Below, piece after piece: positions 1-7,308 of a stretch of 14,389 nt of DNA (positions are counted from its first letter, which is position 1; each line of letters begins with the position of its first letter). The notes beneath the pieces were generated by a model. It worked only from the letters and a program-made list of their open reading frames with translations. It ran no database searches and had not been told where the DNA came from. Source of the stretch: an uncultured Alphaproteobacteria bacterium (GTDB lineage: Bacteria > Pseudomonadota > Alphaproteobacteria > Caulobacterales > Caulobacteraceae); contig CAIZKE010000020.1 in NCBI GenBank assembly GCA_903933475.1, positions 1 through 14,389 on the forward strand, written 5' to 3'. The position numbers and the translations under genes are program-made.

Positions 1-464
1 AAAAGGTCATCCAGCCCGAAGGGCGCTGCGATCGTCAGCCGGTCGTCAGCCTCAAGCCGGACGCCCACCGCATTGGCCGTCGAGACGAACTGCTCCAGAG
101 CCTCGGCGCTGCTCGACAGGGGCGCGTAGGGTTCGCCGAACCGGCCTTCGAACCACAGGTGCACCCGGGCCTGGTTCCGCACCTCAACCAGCGAGTCCAG
201 CGGTGCCGGAAGCTCTGCCGCGACCCTCCGGATCACCTTGTCCTCGGCGTCCCAGCCCGTATCCGAGGCGTCGAAATAGGCCAGGTCATAGTCCTTCAGG
301 CCATAGTCTTCGGGCCGGCCTGTCAGGTGGTTGAAGACCTTCTGGTAGACGGCCCCGGAAAAGATCAGCCAGTCAGGCAGGTCCAGCGTCCGCGCCACCC
401 GCAGGACGGTCATCAGGCTGTCGGACCGGCGGACCAGCGCCTCGAGCGCATCGGCGTGCCTCAC
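1..464 (-). CDS. Nucleotidyltransferase family protein (DUF925/COG3575-like), 3' end cut by window edge
   Basis: I translated this frame directly from the minus strand: 154 complete codons, open to the window edge. It starts with GTG at 464, which overlaps the thiD stop as GTGA, so it is probably translationally coupled to thiD. Visible features are GAVYQ with NHLTGRP (about residues 37-51), the acidic stretch KDYDLAYFD (57-65), EVRNQARVHLW (94-104) and APFGLDDL at the edge. This order is characteristic of the small nucleotidyltransferase-like family COG3575, whose substrate is not established; the KDYD acids are the likely metal-binding residues. Few family residues should be missing, because members are usually a little under 200 residues and APFGLDDL lies near their end. 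Family assignment is fairly firm from recalled conservation. The cellular role is unknown, and linkage to thiD does not prove a thiamine role. Confidence 0.82.
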   Translation of the reverse strand, partial: MRHADALEALVRRSDSLMTVLRVARTLDLPDWLIFSGAVYQKVFNHLTGRPEDYGLKDYDLAYFDASDTGWDAEDKVIRRVAAELPAPLDSLVEVRNQARVHLWFEGRFGEPYAPLSSSAEALEQFVSTANAVGVRLEADDRLTIAAPFGLDDL

Positions 465-1267
465 GCCCGCCCCCTCATCGTCCAGGCGTGGTCGAGGGGG
501 CCGTGTCCGCGGCCCAGGCCGGGGGCCCGGGCGATGGCCTCCTGGACATAGGCCCAGGCCCTCGCCACCGCCGCCTCCAGGGTCAGGCCCTGGGCCAGGC
601 CCGCCGCGCAGGCCGAGGCCAGGGTGCAGCCGGTGCCATGGGTATGCCGGGTCTCCAGCCGGGCGGATTCAAACAGGGTCTCGCCCTGCGGCGTGATCAG
701 CAGGTCCGTCACGCGCTCACCGTGCAGGTGGCCGCCCTTCATCAGGACCGCCCGGGCGCCCCGGGCCAGAAGGGCCTCGCCGGCCCGTCTTTGGTCATCC
801 AGGCTGGCAATACCCAGGCCCGTCAGGGCCTCGGCTTCCGGGACGTTGGGGGTCAGCAGCCAGGCCCTGGGAACCATCAGCCGGCGGACGGCGTCCATGG
901 CGTCGGTCGCCAGCAGGGCGGCACCGCCCTTGGCGGTCATGACGGGATCGACCACCGCCGGGATGCCGGCGGCCGAGTCCAGTATGGCCGCAACGGTCTC
1001 GACCATGGCGATATCACCCAGCATGCCGGTCTTCAGGGCGTCGGCCCCGATGTCCTCCAGCACGGCCCGGGCCTGGGCCGCCACCATGTCGGCGGGCACA
1101 GGCAGGACGCCGGTCACGCCCAGGGTGTTCTGAACCGTGATCGCGGTGACCGCCGTCGCCGCGTAGCCACCGAGGGCGGTGACGGTCTTCAGGTCGGCCT
1201 GCAGGCCAGCCCCGCCCCCGGAATCAGAGCCGGCGATGATCAGGACTCGGCCAAGGGCGCTGGACAT
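461..1267 (-). CDS. thiD: Hydroxymethylpyrimidine/phosphomethylpyrimidine kinase
   Basis: Cytoplasmic ribokinase-fold kinase that phosphorylates HMP and then HMP-phosphate to give HMP-PP, the pyrimidine half of thiamine. The 268 residues match the usual family length. Motifs in order: AGSDSGGGAGLQADLKT (12-28), QNT (46-48), KTGML (79-83), DPVM (107-110), LTPN with nearby EA (138-145), KGGH (177-180), and THGTGCTLASA (209-219) forming the anion hole with Cys214 as the likely catalytic cysteine. ATG at 1267 lies just before the first beta strand, so the start is secure. The gene heads a two-gene minus-strand unit with the nucleotidyltransferase and diverges from a dehydrogenase across 65 bp. 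No other thiamine gene and no recognisable TPP riboswitch lies in that gap, so control by thiamine is not evident here. Confidence 0.95.
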   Translation of the reverse strand: MSSALGRVLIIAGSDSGGGAGLQADLKTVTALGGYAATAVTAITVQNTLGVTGVLPVPADMVAAQARAVLEDIGADALKTGMLGDIAMVETVAAILDSAAGIPAVVDPVMTAKGGAALLATDAMDAVRRLMVPRAWLLTPNVPEAEALTGLGIASLDDQRRAGEALLARGARAVLMKGGHLHGERVTDLLITPQGETLFESARLETRHTHGTGCTLASACAAGLAQGLTLEAAVARAWAYVQEAIARAPGLGRGHGPLDHAWTMRGRA

Positions 1268-1296
1268 GATCCGGACTTAACCCGGCCCGGGCGCAA

Positions 1297-1326
1297 TTGC
1301 ACGGCCCTGTGGGGGCGGACTAGTCT
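1297..1326 (+). promoter_or_regulatory. Candidate promoter of the dehydrogenase in the thiD divergent gap
   Basis: TTGCAC at 1297-1302 and TAGTCT at 1321-1326 are spaced 18 bp apart, and the ATG of the dehydrogenase follows 6 bases later. If real, the transcript would be leaderless or nearly so. The gap also holds the perfect palindrome GCAATTGC (1293-1300). The match to sigma-70 consensus is only moderate and no experiment is visible, so this is tentative. Confidence 0.25.
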
Positions 1327-1332
1327 GGGGAC

Positions 1333-2100
1333 ATGACCGAACACTCCGCCTCCCCGCCCCCCGTCGCCATCCTCACCGGCGCCGGTTCCGGCATAGGCCG
1401 CGCTGCAGCCCTCGCCCTCGCCGCCCGGGGCTGGAACCTCGTCCTGGCCGGCCGGCGGGCCGAGCCCCTCCTCGAGACCCTCGAACTCTGCGGCGGGCCG
1501 GCCCGGGTGCTGGCCCATCCGGCCGATGTCGCCGATCCGGACCAGGTGGCGGGCCTGTTCAAGGCGGCGACGGACCGGTTCGGCCGGGTGGACCTGGTGT
1601 TCAACAACGCCGGCACGGGCGCGCCGCCGGTTCCCCTCGAGGACCTGTCCGTCGAGGACTGGCGCCGTGTGGTCGACGTCAACCTGACCGGTGCCTTCTT
1701 CTGCATCCAGGCCGCCTTCCGCTGCATGAAGGCCCAGTCCCCGCAGGGCGGCCGGATCATCAACAACGGTTCCATCTCGGCCCAGGTCCCGCGGCCCCGG
1801 TCCGTCGCCTATACCGCTACCAAGCACGCCATGACCGGCCTGACCCGGCAGGCCAGCCTCGATGGCCGGGCCTACAACATCGCCTGCGGCCAGATCGACA
1901 TCGGTAACGCCGCGACCGAGATGACCGCCCGGATGTCCCGGGGCGTCCTCCAGGCCGACGGACGCGTGGCGGTCGAGCCCACCATGGATGTCACGGCGGT
2001 CGGAGAGGCGGTGGCCTACATGGCTGGACTGCCCCTGGCGGCCAACGTCCAGTTCATGACGGTCATGGCCACGGCCATGCCCTTCATCGGGCGGGGCTGA
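1333..2100 (+). CDS. SDR family oxidoreductase
   Basis: Classical short-chain dehydrogenase/reductase of 255 residues, probably cytoplasmic and NAD(P)-dependent. Visible: cofactor motif TGAGSGIG (15-22), NNAG (91-94), Asn117, and the catalytic set Ser147, Tyr160 and Lys164 (YTATK). The basic pair Arg41-Arg42 after the second strand (AGRRAE) favours NADP(H). The C-terminal part (CGQIDIGNAATEM at 185-197, ending MPFIGRG) is typical of a recurrent SDR subgroup of unassigned substrate. The start at ATG 1333 fits the family; there is little Shine-Dalgarno signal, only GGGGA immediately before it. The gene diverges from thiD and its last 17 bases overlap the 3' end of folP on the other strand. The substrate cannot be deduced from sequence. 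Confidence 0.9.
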   Translation: MTEHSASPPPVAILTGAGSGIGRAAALALAARGWNLVLAGRRAEPLLETLELCGGPARVLAHPADVADPDQVAGLFKAATDRFGRVDLVFNNAGTGAPPVPLEDLSVEDWRRVVDVNLTGAFFCIQAAFRCMKAQSPQGGRIINNGSISAQVPRPRSVAYTATKHAMTGLTRQASLDGRAYNIACGQIDIGNAATEMTARMSRGVLQADGRVAVEPTMDVTAVGEAVAYMAGLPLAANVQFMTVMATAMPFIGRG

Positions 2101-2922
2101 CCTCGACGCCCGCCAGGATCGCCGCCTGGACCCTCAGCGCCTGGACCGTCTCGGCCACGTCGTGGACCCGCACCGCCGCCACGCCCGCCCGGGCCCCGGC
2201 CAGGGCCGCCGCGAGCGAACCGCCCAGGCGGTCCGACGCCAACATTCCGCCCGCGCCGACGGCGGCGATGAAGCGCTTGCGGCTGGCACCCAGGAGGACC
2301 GGGAAGCCGAGGGCCACGATCCGCTCCAGCCCGGCCAGCAGGGCGAGGTTGTGGGCCACGGTCTTGCCGAAGCCGATTCCGGGATCCAGCCAGATCTTTT
2401 CCCGTGCCACGCCGGCGGCCAGGGCGGCTCCGGCCCGGGCCTCCAGGAAGGCGCAGACTTCAGCCAGGACGTCCTCGTACTGCGGGGCGGCTTGCATGGT
2501 GCGCGGCTCGCCCTGCATGTGCATCAGCATGACCTCGCAGCCGAGTTCCGCCGCCAGGTCCGCCGCGCCAGGCGTACCCAGGGCGGTGATGTCGTTCCAG
2601 ATGTCCGCCCCGGCCTCCATCGCCCCCCGGGCAACCTCTGGCTTGCAGGTGTCGATCGATATGCGGCGTTGGGTGAGGGGGCGAAGGGTGCGGATCACCG
2701 GCAGGACCCGGCCGGCCTCGTCCTCGGCGTTCACGGGCCGGGCGCCCGGACGCGTGGATTCTCCGCCGATGTCCAGTATGTCCGCCCCTGCCCGGTCCAG
2801 GGCCAGGCCGTGGGCGACCGCACCCTCGACGCCCTCCAGGCGACCGCCATCGGAGAAGCTGTCGGGGGTGACGTTCACCACCCCCATGACGAGGGGCGGG
2901 CGGCGGGCGCCCGCGCCTTCGC

Positions 2923-2926
<4 letters not shown>
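2084..2926 (-). CDS. folP: Dihydropteroate synthase
   Basis: Condenses 6-hydroxymethyl-7,8-dihydropterin pyrophosphate with p-aminobenzoate to make dihydropteroate in folate synthesis; it is the sulfonamide target. The TIM-barrel motifs are all present in 280 residues: NVTPDSFSDGG (18-28), DIGGESTRPGA (52-62), SIDTCK (90-95), Asn111-Asp112, MHMQGEPRTMQ (135-145), DPGIGFGK (181-188), GASRKRF (213-219) and RVHDV (253-257). The start is a GTG that overlaps the ftsH stop as GTGA; the first ATG, codon 14, would leave almost nothing before the conserved first strand. Coupling after ftsH is the arrangement known in several proteobacteria. The 3' end overlaps the convergent dehydrogenase by 17 bases, leaving no room for a dedicated terminator. 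Confidence 0.96.
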
Positions 2927-4809
<1,883 letters not shown>

Positions 4810-4879
4810 AGCCATCCGATCCGAGGAGGTTGTGTCCAGTTCTCCCTCAAGATAGGCGCCCAAGCCGGAAATCTCCAGC

Positions 4880-4908
4880 GGTTCGGACAGGAGAGGGGGT
4901 CCGGACAG
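4880..4908 (-). repeat. Direct repeat of CTGTCCGRACC upstream of ftsH
   Basis: On the minus strand CTGTCCGGACC (4908-4898) and CTGTCCGAACC (4890-4880) are 11-base copies with one mismatch and an 18-bp period. They lie between the rpsU terminator and the ftsH start, where an activator or repressor of ftsH could bind. A third CTGTCCG occurs at 5359-5353 in the rpsU/COQ9 gap. The binding-site role is inference; the repeat itself is directly seen. Confidence 0.5.
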
Positions 4909-4909
4909 C

Positions 4910-4937
4910 AAAAAGGCCGTGCGAGATACGCACGGCC
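4910..4937 (-). terminator. Intrinsic terminator of rpsU
   Basis: On the minus strand a perfect 9-bp GC-rich stem (GGCCGTGCG/CGCACGGCC, arms 4937-4929 and 4923-4915) with a 5-base loop is followed by TTTTT (4914-4910). It lies about 37 bases after the rpsU stop and separates rpsU from ftsH transcription. It is the only textbook intrinsic terminator I see in the window. Confidence 0.9.
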
Positions 4938-4974
4938 CTGTCTGCCGTCTTAAAATGAGGCGCCAGGCTGGAGC

Positions 4975-5226
4975 TTAGCGCGTCGGCTTCTTCGGTGCGG
5001 GGATCAAGCCTTCGCGCTGGGCGCGCTTGCGGGCGAGCTTGCGGGCCCGGCGGACCGCCTCAGCCTGCTGGCGGGCGCGCTTCTCCGAGGGCTTCTCGTA
5101 GTGCACATGGCGCTTCATCTCGCGGAACGAGCCTTCGCGCTGCATCTTCTTCTTCAGCGCCTTGAGGGCCTGGTCGACGTTGTTGTCGCGGACGAAAATC
5201 TGAACCAGAGGTCTCTCTCCTGTCAC
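4975..5226 (-). CDS. rpsU: 30S ribosomal protein S21
   Basis: Small basic protein of the 30S platform next to the 16S rRNA 3' end, needed for initiation on natural mRNAs. The core VQIFVRDNNVDQALKALKKK and the Arg/Lys-rich tail identify it clearly. The coordinates use the GTG at 5226, which gives 83 residues starting MTGERPL. However, S21 proteins normally begin directly at the Val-Gln position, where this sequence has CTG (5208-5206), and GGAGAG lies 6 bases before that CTG. The true start may therefore be CTG, giving 77 residues; the GTG has only a weak Shine-Dalgarno. The gene diverges from COQ9 across 161 bp and is closed by a strong terminator. Its leader contains a small hairpin, GCCTC/GAGGC (5245-5258), of unknown significance. 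Confidence 0.95.
   Translation of the reverse strand: MTGERPLVQIFVRDNNVDQALKALKKKMQREGSFREMKRHVHYEKPSEKRARQQAEAVRRARKLARKRAQREGLIPAPKKPTR
5215..5220 (-). promoter_or_regulatory. rpsU: Ribosome binding site pointing to a CTG start for rpsU
   Basis: The minus strand reads AGGAGAG, a spacer AGACCT, then CTG at 5208. The GGAGAG core and 6-base spacing are near ideal for initiation at CTG. The same bases would lie inside the coding region if GTG 5226 were used. Confidence 0.55.
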
Positions 5227-5341
5227 CCGTTCCCGCTCGGCGTCGCCTCCAGCGAGGCTTCAGCGGCGAACGGACAATAGCTTTTTGTTCCCGACGGTCT
5301 TCTGTCTGGATAGGGGGCGGGCAATAGCAGACCGGAAATGT

Positions 5342-5360
5342 CCTGTCCACGCCGGACAGG
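5342..5360. promoter_or_regulatory. Inverted repeat, possible operator between rpsU and COQ9
   Basis: CCTGTCC (5342-5348) and GGACAGG (5354-5360) form a perfect 7-bp inverted repeat with a 5-base centre. It sits where the -35 region of a COQ9 promoter would lie if TATATT at 5376 is the -10. It shares the CTGTCC core with the ftsH-upstream repeats. No T-run follows, so an operator is more likely than a terminator. Confidence 0.4.
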
Positions 5361-5375
5361 TCAGGCAATCCCGTC

Positions 5376-5381
5376 TATATT
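5376..5381 (+). promoter_or_regulatory. Candidate -10 element of COQ9
   Basis: TATATT lies 6 bases before the COQ9 ATG, and no Shine-Dalgarno sequence is present in the short gap. An AT-rich hexamer stands out in this GC-rich DNA. Transcription would start at or very near the ATG, giving a leaderless mRNA, a class known to be common in Caulobacter. No good -35 hexamer is visible. Confidence 0.4.
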
Positions 5382-5387
5382 CCCGCC

Positions 5388-6050
5388 ATGGACGCAAACG
5401 ACGATCCCGAGGCTTGGCTGAGGCGCGCTGAACAGGCCGTGCTCGACGCCGCCCTGGTGCAGGCGCCGGTCATGGGCTGGACCTCCGCCATGGCCGTGTC
5501 CGCGGGCGCCGACGCGGGTTTCAGCCCAGGCGAAGCCGAACTGATCCTGCCCCGGGGCCCCGCTGACCTGGCGGCGCTCCTGTCGCGCCGGCATGACGCG
5601 GCGGCCGTCGCCGCGCTCCCGGACCCGGCAGGGCTCAAGATCCGCCAGCGAATCCGCTCGGCTCTCAAGGCTCGAATCGAGGCCGCGGCGGCCGACGCCC
5701 CTGCCGTCCGGCGCTGGTCGGGCTGGCTCGCCCTGCCCCCCAACGCCGGCCTGGGCCTGTCCCTGGCCTGGGAGAGCGCCGACGCCCTCTGGCGATGGGC
5801 GGGGGATGTCGCCGCGGACGAGAACCACTATTCCAAGCGAGCCATACTGGCCGGGATCCTGGTCCCGGCCCTCGCCATCCGCCTGCGGTCGGGTGAGGCG
5901 GATTCGGACGCCTTCCTCGACGCCCGGATCGCCAACGTCATGAGCTTCGAAGCCTGGAAGGCCGGCCGCGACCCTGGCGCACCCCTCCGACGCCTCGTCG
6001 AGGGGCTGGGCCGCCTGCGCTACGGGTCTTCGGTCAGCCGCCGGGCGTGA
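5388..6050 (+). CDS. COQ9 family protein (ubiquinone biosynthesis accessory)
   Basis: COQ9 proteins are lipid-binding, TetR-like-fold partners of the COQ7 hydroxylase in ubiquinone biosynthesis; bacterial members occur mainly in alphaproteobacteria. The 220-residue protein has an N-terminal helical region, KIRQRIR (84-90), LALPPNAGLGL (114-124), and the signature region with WRWAGD (135-140) and DENHYSKR (144-151), then FLDARIANVMSFE (176-188). The C-terminal amphipathic lipid-binding helix would lie around 195-212. ATG 5388 fits the family start but has no Shine-Dalgarno; see the TATATT six bases upstream. The divergent arrangement with rpsU recurs in related genomes. The last 17 bases overlap the convergent M20 peptidase gene. 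Direct function in this organism is inferred from the family. Confidence 0.92.
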   Translation: MDANDDPEAWLRRAEQAVLDAALVQAPVMGWTSAMAVSAGADAGFSPGEAELILPRGPADLAALLSRRHDAAAVAALPDPAGLKIRQRIRSALKARIEAAAADAPAVRRWSGWLALPPNAGLGLSLAWESADALWRWAGDVAADENHYSKRAILAGILVPALAIRLRSGEADSDAFLDARIANVMSFEAWKAGRDPGAPLRRLVEGLGRLRYGSSVSRRA

Positions 6051-7308
6051 AGCGCTTCGGTGGCCGGGCAGCGACGTCCTGGATCATCCGCATCAGCAGG
6101 TAGGTGCGCGGCGTGATTGTCGTCAGGTCGATCCATTCCTTGTCGGTGTGAAAGTCCCCACCGACCGGCCCCAGTCCGTCCAGCGCGGGGGTTCCTGCCT
6201 CGTGGGACAGGGCAGACTCCGAGGCACCGCCATTGCCGCCGGTGCCCAGTTCCCGGCCCAGCTCGGCATAGATCGCCTTGGCCCGCCCGGCGAGGGCGTC
6301 AGTGTGAGGGTTACTTGGCAGGGGTGGGAAGGAGTTCTCCCGGCTCACTGTGACCTTGGTGTCCGGCACTGTGGTGTTGCGGGCGCGCTCCTCGAAGACG
6401 GCCTGGACCCGGTCAAGGTCGGCCTTGTCGCGGATCCGCACATTGACCTGCGCCCGGGCGTTCTCGGGGATGATGTTGTAGCGGCTTCCCGCCTGGATGA
6501 TGGTCAGGTTGGCGGTCAGGCCATCGCCGGACTTGGGCAGGGTCTCCACGGCGGCGAGCTGGTGGACCAGCTCGGTGGCGGCGTTACGGCCATTCTGCGG
6601 GGCGACTCCGGCGTGGGCGGGGCGGCCCTTCACGTCGATGTTGAAGGTCGAGCTGCCCTTGCGCCAGACGGTGATCTTGTCCGGGGCGTCGCCGGGCTCA
6701 AGGTTCAGCTCCACCTCGTGGCTCTTCACCAGCCGGTCGATCAGGGCCCGGGTCCCGGGGGACCCGCGCTCCTCGCTGGTCTCCAGCAAGAGGGTGATGG
6801 TGTCGTAGCTGCGAAAGCCCCGGGCGGTCAGGATCTCCAGGGCCACGACGGCCTGAATGACCCCGCCTTTCTCGTCGCCGACGCCAGGACCGGTGGCCCG
6901 GTCGCCGTTGGCGGAATAGGGCCACTTCGCCGCTGTGCCCGGCTCAAAGACGGTGTCGATGTGGCCGATCATCAGGATCTTCGCCTTGCCCGTCCCCTTC
7001 AGGGTGGCGACGAGGTTGTCCGGCAGGCCGGGGATCTCGGCGGGCACGCGCTCGACCTTGGCGCCCAGCGCTTCCAGCCGGGGTGCCAGTATGCTCAGGA
7101 CCTTGCGGCCGCCCTCCACGTCGCCAGTGCCGGAGTCGATGTTGACCAGGGTCTCCAGCAGCTTCAGCTGCTCGGGTCGCGCCGCCTCGGCGGCCTTCCA
7201 GAGCGCCTCGTCCTTCCGCGGGGCGGCCAGGGCGGGCAGGGCGGTCGCGCCCGCCGCCAGGAGGGCCAGTGCCAGGGTCGTCCGTCTCCGGCGGGGCGCG
7301 CACATCAT
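6034..7308 (-). CDS. Secreted M20 family metallopeptidase, glutamate carboxypeptidase (CPG2) type
   Basis: Zinc exopeptidase of 424 residues that probably removes C-terminal glutamate or similar residues from peptides or acyl-amino acids. An Arg-rich start followed by a hydrophobic run and ALA (about 1-29) forms a signal peptide, so it should act in the periplasm or outside. The di-zinc set lines up well with Pseudomonas CPG2: His116 and Asp118 in GHIDT, Asp145 in GVGDEKGG, Glu179-Glu180 in ETSEERGSPG, Glu204 and His387 in GGDFHTDKEW. His232 (AHAG) lies in the dimerisation-domain region and may complete the active site. The ATG overlaps the stop of the upstream glycosyltransferase gene as ATGA, so the two are probably translated together. 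The substrate is unknown; folate, peptidoglycan peptide or amidated glycan substrates are all conceivable. Confidence 0.92.
   Translation of the reverse strand: MMCAPRRRRTTLALALLAAGATALPALAAPRKDEALWKAAEAARPEQLKLLETLVNIDSGTGDVEGGRKVLSILAPRLEALGAKVERVPAEIPGLPDNLVATLKGTGKAKILMIGHIDTVFEPGTAAKWPYSANGDRATGPGVGDEKGGVIQAVVALEILTARGFRSYDTITLLLETSEERGSPGTRALIDRLVKSHEVELNLEPGDAPDKITVWRKGSSTFNIDVKGRPAHAGVAPQNGRNAATELVHQLAAVETLPKSGDGLTANLTIIQAGSRYNIIPENARAQVNVRIRDKADLDRVQAVFEERARNTTVPDTKVTVSRENSFPPLPSNPHTDALAGRAKAIYAELGRELGTGGNGGASESALSHEAGTPALDGLGPVGGDFHTDKEWIDLTTITPRTYLLMRMIQDVAARPPKRFTPGG

Noticed and set aside
488..1336. 282-codon frame antisense to thiD
   Set aside because: Gly/Gln/Arg-rich shadow of thiD without motifs.
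4830..4851. Heat-shock sigma-32-type promoter for ftsH (CTTGAG on the minus strand)
   Set aside because: FtsH heat-shock control is known in Caulobacter and CTTGAG is present, but the matching -10 element is poor, so I do not call it.
4810..4911. Longer FtsH starting at the TTG at 4911 (34 extra residues)
   Set aside because: That codon lies in the T-run of the rpsU terminator, the added residues are not FtsH-like, and ATG 4809 gives the family's usual N-terminus.
5245..5286. Plus-strand terminator (GCCTC/GAGGC hairpin and T-run at 5282)
   Set aside because: The hairpin has only 5 bp and is separated from the T-run by more than 20 bases; no plus-strand gene ends here.
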